Source: Biomphalaria glabrata (taxonomy: Eukaryota > Mollusca > Gastropoda > Planorbidae). From it: a stretch of DNA of 64,000 nucleotides. The translations under genes were made by a program, and so were the position numbers. Shown piece by piece: positions 33,639-43,913 of the stretch. Location: NCBI RefSeq assembly GCF_947242115.1, contig NC_074728.1:18057542-18121541 (forward strand), written 5' to 3'. Position 1 is the first letter of the stretch. Each line of letters begins with the position of its first letter. The notes below the pieces were generated by a model. It worked only from the letters and a program-made list of their open reading frames with translations, searched no databases and was not told the DNA's origin.

Positions 33639-34032
33639 CAGTGATGCCCAAAATACGGGCATACGGCTCGCGACGTGGCTCCATCCGGCCCGCCGAACGT
33701 CAGCACAAAAACTAGAAAAACCACTCTCTACAAATAAAAAAGAAGTTTGATATGCACTTATTTGTGAGGACGTAATCGTCTCACTGATCAACATTTAGTG
33801 CTCTCGACCCCGTGCTCCGACATGGTGACTTATCTAAACATCAACTTAAAAATTAGTTAAGGATAAAAATATTTCATAAATTAATGTAAGTTCTGAATTC
33901 TCGGGTTTCTTAAAAACATAATATAATGTTTATTTCCTTATTTTTTAATTTAATTCTTTTATTGATGTGGCCCGTGACACGGGTGTCAGAAATTAAAATG
34001 GCCCTCTGTTTGAATAAGGTTGAACATCACTG
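33639..34032. mobile_element. hAT-type non-autonomous element, 394 bp, perfect 8-bp target duplication
   Basis: Starts CAGTGATGCCCAAAAT and ends with the inverse of CAGTGATGTTCAACC. CAATAAAC flanks both sides (33631-33638 and 34033-34040). The outer sequence is a GTGCAAAGTTTCA repeat, so the element inserted into that older repeat. Confidence 0.93.
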
Positions 34033-34040
34033 CAATAAAC

Positions 34041-34165
34041 ATTTGTGTAAAGTTTCAACTTGATCCGAGAATGGATGTGGGAGAAATAACGTGCTAACAT
34101 TTTAACCAGACAGACATTCAGACAGATTGACTTGATATAAGCTTTTTAAAAATTGAGTCGTTGTA
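34041..34165 (+). repeat. GTGCAAAGTTTCA dispersed repeat, split by a hAT MITE
   Basis: TGTAAAGTTTCAACTTGATC, GGGAGAAATAACGTGC and GACAGATTGACTTGATATAA continue the family from the right edge of the MITE. It ends about 45 bp before the GPCR start. Confidence 0.75.
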
Positions 34166-34211
34166 CTTCTTGTTTTGACTTGATGTAGGCCTGCTTCCAG
34201 AGATTTGAACA

Positions 34212-35246
34212 ATGTCCCTCGAGAACACTACAAAACTTACAAGTCCCACAATCCAGCTACTAGTTCAACAGGAAGCGGTCACTTTCTTTCTAACATTCAA
34301 TCTCTTGGTCTGCGGGGAGATAATCGGAGTGCTTGGAATTGTCGGTAACGTCATCAACATTGTTGCCTTCACCAAAGAAGGCTTGCAAGACAGCGTGAAC
34401 ATTACCTTAAGCGCCCTAGCCGTCAGCGACATTGGGGCTCTCCTCACTCAGATGGTGGTGAATATATGTTTCAGCCCGTTCTGGAACGGCGCGGACATTC
34501 AGTATTCTTCGCTCGTGGTTTTCTCTACCATGTTTTTCTACCCCCGAGAATATTTTATGAGAGTAAGCGGCCTGATTACTGCATTCGCCACCTCTGAGAG
34601 ATGCATGTGTGTTCTCCTGCCTTTGAAAGTAAAAGGCATCATCACTCGCAAAGTCGCTGCGGTTGTGGTCGGCTCTATTTTCGTGGTAATCTCTGCTTAT
34701 ATGTTTCCCCCTTACTACGTCACGTACTTCGACTGGGGTTTGGATACGAAACGAAACCAAACAAAAATATTGCTTTTATACCGAAACAATCCGGAAACAG
34801 TGCTCAGAGTTTCCTATTTAATAACGGACATGTTTGTGCCATACGCCACGTTCTTTATTTTAATTCTCTGCAACGCTGTCATAGTTGTAAGGCTCAGGTC
34901 TAGCTGGAGGTGGAGGCGTACGGTCACATCGGGCAAACATTCTGGAAGCAAGGAGATCTCCGGCAAAGAGAAGAAGCTGGTGAAAATGCTGACGACTGTG
35001 TCCATCATATTTCTCCTCTGCCTCACACCCCAGTCCGCCATGCTTACTGCTCTGGGCATCGTCCGAGAGCTGAAGATTAACGGACCCTACTTTGACGTGT
35101 CTCTGTTGGTCTATTCCTTCACGTTTCTACTGGAGACCATCAACTGTAGTGTGAATATCATAGTCTATTACAACATGAGCTCAAAGTTCAGGGAACGGAT
35201 ACAAACCTGGCTTCCGTGCCTTCGAAGAGCAAAAGATATCTCTTAA
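34212..35246 (+). CDS. Class A GPCR, single exon, gastropod chemosensory/peptide-receptor-like
   Basis: A 344-residue seven-membrane-span receptor with an intact frame. N-glycosylation motif N5-T-T is in a short extracellular N-terminus. TM1 (about 27-53) has G45-N46, TM2 (64-88) has LAVSD with D73, TM3 (100-132) ends in E129-R130-C131 where most receptors have DRY, and TM4 is about 147-170. TM5 is about 198-228 and is followed by a basic third loop. TM6 (257-283) has C-L-T-P in place of CWxP, and TM7 (294-320) has N315-I-I-V-Y319 in place of NPxxY. A palmitoylation-type Cys lies at 336. These variants fit the large intron-poor GPCR groups of gastropods (putative chemosensory or FMRFamide-receptor-like); the ligand is unknown. 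A possible 5'UTR acceptor (GCTTCCAG) lies just before the ATG. A hAT MITE ends 180 bp upstream and another begins 98 bp downstream. Confidence 0.92.
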   Translation: MSLENTTKLTSPTIQLLVQQEAVTFFLTFNLLVCGEIIGVLGIVGNVINIVAFTKEGLQDSVNITLSALAVSDIGALLTQMVVNICFSPFWNGADIQYSSLVVFSTMFFYPREYFMRVSGLITAFATSERCMCVLLPLKVKGIITRKVAAVVVGSIFVVISAYMFPPYYVTYFDWGLDTKRNQTKILLLYRNNPETVLRVSYLITDMFVPYATFFILILCNAVIVVRLRSSWRWRRTVTSGKHSGSKEISGKEKKLVKMLTTVSIIFLLCLTPQSAMLTALGIVRELKINGPYFDVSLLVYSFTFLLETINCSVNIIVYYNMSSKFRERIQTWLPCLRRAKDIS

Positions 35247-35343
35247 AAGAAGAACTGACATCTAGATATACCTCAGAAACATTGGGCCAGACTCTAGTCT
35301 AAAATATGTAATAAGTACGAATAGTACGTGTCAATATTGAAAC

Positions 35344-36852
35344 CACAGACCTATATATATAGAGAGATTGTTATGTATTAATCACAGCCATAGACATAAA
35401 TAAATATAGACTGGAAGTAGGAAGTTATTTTTATTTGGGGGGAGTCAAATATGTTTTATGTACTATATCTATGTGAAAAAAAATGGCGGCAATTGAGCTA
35501 TAAATTCTAGGACTAACATTTCAGCCAATATATAATTATGATCTTTAGTTTTGAAAAGTACAAAACTGCCATATTCCCAATATTTTGCCTTTGTTTCATA
35601 ATCATAGACATAGGCAAATATATATAGGTTTGTGATGTGGATCTATGTTTGTTGACATGGCTTCTTTATTAATGTATGGCGGTCGTCTTATCGATTCAAA
35701 TTGTTAGAATTAGTTTTTAGTCAAAAAAGTCAAAGAAAATGAGCAGAACGTGCTCTAATGTTCGTAGTACGATAGGCCAAGGATAAATTCTAAAGGTTGA
35801 AAAAAAAAAATGAATATTATACACATTAACTTTCAGTTTCAGTAAGTCAGAATAATTCAGTATCACTGTGACTGTGACTAATTTAATAATCAAATATTGA
35901 TAGATCTAAATCTAATAAATATGACTAATATTTGTAATAACTAGGTCTAATACTTTTCATACTTTTTACTACTAACTATTAAACTAGTCAATCTCTCATC
36001 TATGCATGCAGACTATAGACTAGATCTAGTATAAGTATAGATTATAGATCTAGTGACAATCTAGTCCTAGACTATTTATATACTAACTATAGACTAGACT
36101 ATACAGTTTACAATTATAGTATAGAGTATAGTAGTATAGTACTAGTAGTAAGTAGTATTTTTTTTACTTTAGTATTTATATAGACAAGATCTAAATCTAT
36201 TATTTGAAACTATTTATAATTATTTTAATTATGTAAATTTAATAGATTTGGTAGGCAGGATTAGAGATATAATAATACAGAAGGGGTTTTATCAATTATA
36301 TAGGTTATGGCTGAAAAAAAAAACAACTATAAATACTTTTATATTTACACTGCTCATAACTGCTGTATAACTCATACAAACTTATCCTTTCCCAAATGTT
36401 TCCCATAATAATTTTTACTTTATCGTCCAGTCTATATATTTATGTCTATGATCACAGCACTATATATTTACGCAAATTCATGAAATAAAGTCATTTCCTG
36501 TTGGTTTTCATTAAGATAATGTTTCGAAAATCCTAGATATTTAGTCATCTTATGTACATTCAAATAGATTGATTACCTAGATCTGTTTAGATTATGTATC
36601 TAAAAATTGGAAAATAATAATTATGAGACGAGAGTGCTATTTTTTTCGATGTTCAATTACTAGATCTAGATCTAAACATTAAATTATATATTACATAGGT
36701 TAGGGTTGAAAAAAACAACAGCTTTACTTCTCATAACTACTTTACAATACAACGTCTTGTTTCAACTTTTAAAAAATTTGACGACATTTTTTGTAGTGTT
36801 AAAAGATCTCCATGCCCAGTCTAGATATAATATATATATACATAGGTCTGTG
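35344..36852. mobile_element. hAT-like TIR element with 8-bp target duplication, interrupted by another
   Basis: The ends CACAGACCTATATATA and (inverse) CACAGACCTATGTATA are flanked by ATTGAAAC at 35336-35343 and 36853-36860. Removal of the inner element (35389-36450) and one of its duplications leaves about 440 bp. A related element, inverted, is at 48583-49959. No transposase is seen. Confidence 0.85.
35389..36450. mobile_element. Nested hAT-like TIR element with 8-bp target duplication
   Basis: Ends CATAGACATAAATAAATATA and its inverse, with ATCACAGC on both sides (35381-35388 and 36451-36458). It lies inside the 35344-36852 element, so it is the younger of the two. The interior is AT-rich with TAGATCTA-type runs and no open frame. 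Confidence 0.88.
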
Positions 36853-36860
36853 ATTGAAAC

Positions 36861-37550
36861 ATAATTATGTATATAGATGCACTTAAGTAAAGTTTTGTCA
36901 TGTTCTCATTGGAATTGTGAAACTTTCAGTGTCCATTTTGTTTGTGAATAGTGTGAAACAAAATATATGTTTAGGAGAGAGGTCAGAGGTCGAGTTCAAG
37001 TTAATTAATTCTTGAAAATTATGGAAGTTATCGATCATTAACATTTTACATACTTTTTTCCAAAAAACTACTCCATAGAACCTTTTTACGTGAGTCATTT
37101 TTTTTTAGATACTATGTTCTTTTTGAGATCAATATTTGCTTGTTCCCTTGCCAAATTTAAATTAATTTCTTTTTATGGTTTTAAAAATTATAACGGTCAA
37201 ACCAGAGTTTTCCCAGTGTGGCCATCAAGCTAGCAAGTTTTTCACCAATGATATATATCACAGTCAAATTTCTAGGACAATTGTCAGAGCCGTTTTCGAG
37301 ATCACCAGGTTTTAGTTTTAGTTTTTTACGAGTTCAATAGAGGTATTGCAATGATTTCGTGAATTATATGCATATACATCTTAAACTAATCTTAAACAAT
37401 TGTATAAGAGACATAACAGATTCCATTAAAAACAACAATAGTAATCTACAATACAGAAAACATAATAGCAATACTATCACTCTAGAGAAACGAAATAGTA
37501 ACACTGGATGTAGAGCAATAGATTTTAAACATACTTTATCATTCATATAT
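36861..37550. other. Region without recognised genes
   Basis: AT-rich sequence. A weak GTTTTCGAGATCACCAG-type repeat remnant lies near 37290. I see no supported exon. Confidence 0.4.
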
Positions 37551-37552
37551 TG

Positions 37553-37757
37553 GGGCGGGCAGTGGCTGAGTGGTTATGCGCTTGGCTTCCGAACCTGGAG
37601 TCCTGGGTTCGAATCTCGATAAGCACTGGGACTTTCAATATCTGCATTTTTAGGGCGCTACTAACATGGTACCTGACTTTAGTTGGATAAAGAAACAGAT
37701 GACCTTTACATCATCTGCCCTGTAGATCGGAAGGTCTGAAAGTGAAACTGTACTTAC
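37553..37757 (+). mobile_element. Planorbid SINE with internal deletion
   Basis: Head CAGTGGCTGAGTGGTTATGC and B box GGGTTCGAATCTC. The tail AAACAGATGACCTTTACATC follows TAGTTGGATAAAG directly, so the GGCCACATGACACC block is missing. Confidence 0.88.
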
Positions 37758-38149
37758 AGTGACTTACACTACTTAAAATTGATGGGTAACAAGTGTTTTA
37801 AGAGACCATTTACGTTTACCACACAGATGTAAATTGGCTGCCTTTTAAATGAAGTCAAGAAACTAATAATGCAACCTGAATCTTTAGAGTTGTTTTTTCT
37901 GTATTGCTACTTAATCACCCATCTTATTTCATTTATTTAAAGAATATATGTGGATTTACAACGATCATTCACATACTGAACACACTTACAATAACATAAA
38001 TCCATTTGTTATCTTATATGTTTTTACTACTCTTATTTCACTCGTGTGCAAAGATATCTATCTGTAGATAAGTTGTTACAGAAGTGAAAACCCGATTAAT
38101 CATTTTTTTTTGTCTATAACCAAGAGTTGTAATAGATAGTATTATCTGA

Positions 38150-38281
38150 GGTGCGGTGGCTGAGCGGTAAAGCGCTTGGCTTCCAAACCGGGATCAGGAG
38201 TTCGAATCCTGGTGAAGACTGGGATTTTTAAATTTCGGGATCTTCGGGCGCCTCTGAGACCACCCAGCTCTAATTTGGGAA
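38150..38281 (+). mobile_element. Planorbid SINE, 5' part
   Basis: Intact tRNA-like head (GGCTGAGCGGTAAAGCGC, B box GAGTTCGAATCC) and body to CCCAGCTCTAATTTGGG, then an abrupt change into LINE sequence. Confidence 0.85.
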
Positions 38282-38775
38282 CGATATGGTGTATAGATAA
38301 CTTTCTAATTTTAAGTGCTCAGAAAACTAAATAAATGATTATTAATTTTAGGAAAAACAAAGACCATATTACAGAAATTCAGATAAACAACCAAACCATA
38401 GATCAAGTACAAGAATATAAATATCTAGGCACAACTATCAACAACAAATCGTAACAAACCAAACACTATCAAAATCTATACAGGATAATTCACTAGCGAC
38501 TCTACTATCTCAGAAAGCTAAGAAAATTCAACATAGACAAAACAATAATCAAACTTTTATACACAGCAACCATCAGCAGTCTTATTAACTTTTCCATCAC
38601 ATGCTGGTATGGTAATACTTCGCTGGCACAAAGACTTAGAATAAATAGACTAATTAAAAAAGCATCGTATATAACTCAAATACAGCTACCATCTCTTGGA
38701 GAGCTTTTCCAAGAAAGATGCCTTTCCAAATCACTCACGATTCTTAAAGACAACCTGCACCCATTAAAACCACTT
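38282..38775 (+). mobile_element. LINE polymerase fragment, decayed
   Basis: In broken frames it encodes IINFRKNKDHITEIQINNQT, EYKYLGTTI, then LINFSITCWYGN and LIKKAS, the palm-to-C-terminal region of a non-LTR reverse transcriptase. Stops and frame changes are frequent. Confidence 0.75.
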
Positions 38776-38794
38776 TTACATAAGATCTGAACGA

Positions 38795-39245
38795 AAAACG
38801 GACCGCCCCCCCCCCCACTCAAAGGGTTTAGGTGGGAAGGGCAGTAGAGGTATTCGCCCCCCCCCCCCCCCCACCAATCGGCAAAGAGGGAACGACATAA
38901 TATAAAGATCGGTTAAAAAATCAATAACAAGTCTACACAATATAGATATTACATTGATTCTATTAGCAAGCTGTGATTTCTACAAAAAAAATTGGACCGC
39001 CCCCCCCCCACTCGAAAGTGTATGGGGGGGCGGGATTGATACCATCGCCCCCTCCCGACCCCACCAATCGGCCAACATACTAGAGGGGGGGGGCGAAATA
39101 ATCTAAAAATAGGTTGAAATATAAATAATTAGTATTTATTTTTAACATAAGTAATAAATTCGAATACAAATTGTGTGAATTCTATAGTAAAATTCGCCCG
39201 CCCCCCTCCCCGAGTCGGCCGAGTGGGGGGGGGGGGCGATCGCCC
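38795..39245. repeat. Poly-C/poly-G rich repeats, about 200 bp spacing
   Basis: Runs of 9-18 C or G recur with the phrases GGACCGCCCCCCC and CACCAATCGGC at about 38800-38885, 38995-39085 and 39195-39265. Local G and C runs could pair or form quadruplexes. No coding part is seen. Confidence 0.7.
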
Positions 39246-39586
39246 CTACCGCCCCCCCCTGGATCGCCAGTGGTCGGCGAGCGTGCGTGGTGTCCCGCGA
39301 CGAAGAGAATTATACATATCTAGATAATAATAATGGTAATCATTAACAGTGTCATTCTATGTCCACATGGGTGGTAAGCCTAAGGTGTCCTGGATCGCAG
39401 TGAACACACCTAAGTGGACGTTGAAAACATTGCAGTGTCCAGTGATTACAAATACCAAACAAGTGATCACTGATGTGTATCAAGGATTAGCCTCTTCAGT
39501 AACACGAGACCTTGCCAAAGTAGTTCGTCTTTCGATATGTTAAAACTGCCACATAATGAGGGGTCGTAAAGTATGCCACTTAGAAG

Positions 39587-40321
39587 CAGTGGCGTCACTA
39601 GGGTGGGTGTCACCCCTCCCTCCGGCGTTCCCCTCAATTTTCCCAAAACAGATTATCTTTGTTTAGTTAGTTGCACAATAATGCAGTGAGCAATGCAGTG
39701 AGCAAGTTCCCTACATTCATTGCTTGTTTCTTCCTACAATACGTTTAATTAAGTGTCGAGTCTGTTTTAACGTTTTATTGCTTCTGACATTTTATCATTT
39801 ATTACCACAAATATTAAAATTTAATATATTTAGCTTATAAACAGATTTAACTTCAACTTAACATGTTTTCTTTAGTAGACTTTTAAAGAGCTCCTAACGG
39901 AGTTAGTTATTAAACTTAACATTTAAAAGCGTACAAACTTAAAAAAAAAAGACAAATTAACAATTTTCTTTTCAGGATTTCAAACTTGAAAATCTTAAAA
40001 GTCAATTCAGTTTTCAATGTACAGAACCGCCCGTTTTAAAATTCGTGTCTCATCGCTGTCTTGCAATCTTATAAGTTATAATGTCACTACTGAGTAATAT
40101 TTGGATAACATTTCCACAAAGTCAGTAAAATGTCTTTTATTCAACGAGGATCTTCAATTTGATAAGTTTCTTTAGTCTTCTTGAGATTTTAGTTGTTGTT
40201 TTTTTTAAATGTCCACAATTTATTAAAACAACAAAATAAATACAACGTCTTGATGTTGATTTTAGTGGGTGTCACCCGGTGCGGACGGCACCACCCCCGC
40301 ACCAACCTAGAGACGCCTCTG
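39587..40321. mobile_element. hAT-like element, 735 bp, near-perfect 8-bp target duplication
   Basis: Starts CAGTGGCGTCACTAGGGTGG; near the right end GTGTCACCCGGTGCGG leads to CCTAGAGACGCCTCTG, an imperfect inverse of the start. The flanks are CTTAGAAG and ATTAGAAG. The TIRs are diverged, so it is older than the MITEs near the GPCR. A fragment of the same type may lie near 33002-33045. Confidence 0.7.
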
Positions 40322-40394
40322 ATTAGAAGTATGTGATCGTATGTGACAATATATTACCTGGTTAGTAGGTGATTGTATGGTTCATATCTTGTCG

Positions 40395-40520
40395 TGTTAA
40401 ATGAATAATTGTGCAAAGTTTTAATTTGATCCGAAAGTGGGAAATGGGAGGAAAAAAAACATGTTCAAACTTTTTACCAGACAGATTGAGTTGATATAAG
40501 CTTTTTAAAAATACAAAAAT
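40395..40520 (+). repeat. GTGCAAAGTTTCA dispersed repeat
   Basis: GTGCAAAGTTTTAATTTGAT, GGGAAATGGGAGG and ACCAGACAGATTGAGTTGAT in family order. Confidence 0.7.
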
Positions 40521-40524
40521 ATAT

Positions 40525-41700
40525 ATTTTAATTTTTAATAATTTTTTTTTACAAGTAGGGATTTATTCCATAAAACAAGTACTTAAAAAAACAAAAACAA
40601 TAAAGTATTAAATATAATTGTATCAATTAGTTAGGATCAGTTAAGTGTGATTGAACTAGACTGGTCTAGACATAATAGATCTGTGCGTTTAGAAATATTT
40701 TTACCAATTCTGTTGGTTTAGCTATTAACATTCTCAATGCCCTGTGACCCTATCCCTTGTCTGGACAAGTTGGGAAAGAGAATAAGGGGATATCTTTGTG
40801 AATGTTTACATGATCGTTTTTTTAAATGTGTACAAAATATGTTCACCAAGGGCGCAAGAGTCCTCAAGGGGACTAACTCCACTTATACCACACATTTGCC
40901 AAGTACGATTTCTTCCCCTTGTTCAAGATAATCAAACCCATCGAATCGTTATCAAAGAGACAAAGTAATCGAGCTCATGATTTAGAATTGTTCAAAACGA
41001 GGCTCTCCACATTTCGTTAATGTCTCCCCACAGTGTTACGGTTCACTGGAGACACTCCGCCAGAGAGTGTTCCAATTCTAAAGCCGTATCGGGTGTTAAG
41101 TTTTTGTTAAGTATTGTTAGAACCTTGAAACAAATCTAGACATGTACAACAGACAAATTCCTAGTAGGCCTCCATGGGTCTTTCAAACGATTATTTTTGT
41201 AAAAGGCGTGGAGTTTTTTTTTAATGGTATAGTGCAGACATAGTATGTTATACAATTGATTTAAACACATACATTTAAGTTAATGCTAAGGATTGTAATT
41301 AGCATTAGGTTAACTAATAGTTTGATTTTCTTTTGAGTCATTCACATTCGGTAAGTCTGATAATAATAGTCCAATTGATTTTTCGTTTGTAGTTGTTGTT
41401 GTTGGTGTTTAACTCTTTCTCTCCTAATCGACGATACGATCGTTGATTTGACCTCATTAAATTAAATTAGTATTTAATTTTAAAAACTTTTCTTTATGTT
41501 ATACAGAAGGAGCATGCATTCCCCTTTAATCCTGTACCAAATAAACATTTTTCTGATTACAACGAGACAAAGCTATTGAAGCTTAATCATAATATGGTAG
41601 TGCAATACTAATGAGCAAAAGGAAGAATTCCGTCTGAATGTGAAAAAATGATTACGGAAGGAAAGAGTTAAAAGAAACATAGAAATTTAGCGTTACGAAA
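40525..41700. other. Region without recognised genes
   Basis: AT-rich sequence with a possible weak repeat around 40730-40930. No supported exon was found. Confidence 0.4.
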
Positions 41701-41714
41701 AAAAAAACGTTCTG

Positions 41715-42625
41715 TTGGTCTCATTTAGCTGTAACGACTTTGATTCATCTCGTAGAACATTTTTTCATTTGACTGCGGAGCTCTATTTTGGAGAGACACG
41801 CCCGTCCACATATATCGCAGGTGGCTTTCGGTTTAGTGGTAGAGGAGCCGGTCATTTTCCGTATTGCACGTTTTTCTTCCAGAGCTGAGGCCCAGGTTTA
41901 TTCGCTGTCCAGAGCTATTTTGGTCACCATCTCTCTCCGCGTAGTGTGATCTACGGCTATGTCTCCCCTATGGTCTGTATTCTTTCTTCTTATTATTATT
42001 AAACAGTCTAGGCCAGAAAAAGTGAACAAGAGCTCCCTCTCACCTGTCTGAATGAGAACAATTTATACTGTTCTGTCTGACGGGTGGGTCAGACTCGCGG
42101 CAAGAGACCGCGTACACTAAGACCCCCGCCATTTTCCATTTTCTATACCAGGCTAACCGTGCGGGACACACCATTTATGTAACGGCCCCTTGAGGAACGG
42201 CGCCTGGATTGTGACAAGGTTGTGGGAGCTTTTTTACAACTCCGCACAGTGCAATGAGGATGCTCTCGCACCCCCTTAGGCACCCCCACGGGAGTCTTGT
42301 TTTGCTACCCTTTAGCCTAATCGTTTCCTCTTACGGTCGTTTCCACCCGGGCGCCACTTTGAGGCAGGGTAGCATGCCCGGGCCCAATGGTCTGTATCAA
42401 ATATCAATGTTCACTGATTTGAGGTCCCGTTTGATTACATCCACGTAACGGAGGTGGGGGCGACCTGTTTTTCTTGAGCCAGACGCGAGTTGCTTGTAAA
42501 GAATGACTTACGGGATGTGATTCTCCTCAATCCAAACATGACCGAGCCAGCGCAGGTGGCGTTGTCTGAGGACTGTAAATTGCTGGGAAGACCTGTATTC
42601 GTTTGCAGTTGTTGTTGGTCTTTAA
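41715..42625 (-). mobile_element. LINE remnants, polymerase C-terminal region and zinc finger
   Basis: On the minus strand, about 42620-42395 reads LRWLGHVWIEENHIP and GRPHLRYVDVIKRDLKSV in one frame, and about 41905-41730 reads a C-x2-C finger (CDICGRACLSKIEL). The GC-rich 42000-42390 between them is unassigned, perhaps another repeat. Confidence 0.7.
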
Positions 42626-42998
42626 AACAAAACATAAAAATTAAGCAATACGAAAAAAAAAAAAGATTGTGTTGGCAGAATCCTGGACACTAAATAGCAC
42701 TAACAATACTCAACGTTTCAATGTTTATCATTAGGCCATTGTTTTTGAGTTTTTAAGATGGTGCAAGAGAGCAGAGGTTGAGGTGGATACGAGGACCTAC
42801 CTATCACCTAGATATTTTATCACAAATGACGTAGACGAAGTAGATGACGCGAAGGGGGAGAGGTCGAGGAGGGGGAAACACGCCCTATTTAATTATAGTC
42901 TGCGCTTCATTAAAAGTAGCTTATTGTTTTAAATATATGAGCTGCGGACTTTGTTTCTTTTATATACTTTTTATTTTAGGTTATTTTTTTTTTGTAAC

Positions 42999-43483
42999 TG
43001 TCACAACACTAGATGTTACGATGTGTTGTGATGCCGGGGATTTTATTTGAATTAAAATAGTTGAATAAATGACGATCTAGAATCACAATAAAAGATTCTT
43101 AGTTAAAACAAAACTCTGGAACTTTATTTAAATATAAAACGTAAGTACAGCTTATGTACAAGTTACAGATCAATCAACACAAAATATCACAAAGGCTTTT
43201 AAAACAGAGCTCATAGAAGACCGACTGACTACTAGGAAAATATTTTATCGACTGGCGTTCTCTCTTCTCTCGCCAAATCTCTGGCGCTAACTCTTTTAAA
43301 AAAAATGTCTTTGTTTAATTTCAAATCAACCAATAGATTTGCAACATCATAATTACGTCTTGGGTAAAACCTGAGGTGCTGTCAAGGGTCTAGATTTGTG
43401 GGGTAATTCCTGAGGCTCAGTAAGGGTTTATATTTCTTTTAAATGAGAAATGTACAAATAATTCTATAATGTAATCTGTGACA
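42999..43483 (-). repeat. 3' LTR of the Gmr1-like element
   Basis: On the plus strand it starts TGTCACAACACTAGATG and ends ATCTGTGACA, with TG...CA ends and about 99% identity to the other LTR. Confidence 0.95.
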
Positions 43484-43913
43484 TATTACCCCCCCCTCCA
43501 TTTAGCATTTGTATGGTAATAGAAATGCTCATATGTACTAAAAATATCTAAATATATACACAAAATACCATACATGAAATTATAAAAAAATGGTTGAGGT
43601 AACATATGACAATGCTCTGAAAAATAAAGTCAACTTGGAGATAACAATAAAAAAAAATGTAAATGCAGTGTCATGTATATGAGAATAAAATTATTGATGA
43701 CTTTGAACACCTGTTTCACTATTCAAGTGGTTATGAAAATGAGACAATGCTTGTCATGAACAATATCAAAAGTTGTACAAAGCATAATACTTGAATAAAT
43801 TAAATTTTGAATTGAATAAGTTATGAAGCTTCATGATGAAATTAAAATATGACAATACAAAACTGATATACTACACCTGTGGAAGAAAAATATATACACA
43901 ATTATGTAAAGAA

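Noticed and set aside
34265-35059. Antisense and shifted frames over the GPCR
   Set aside because: Shadows of the receptor's coding sequence with no domain content.
39349-39543. 64-codon frame starting MSFYVHMGGKPKVSW
   Set aside because: No homology recognised, no splice or promoter support; it lies just before a hAT-like element.
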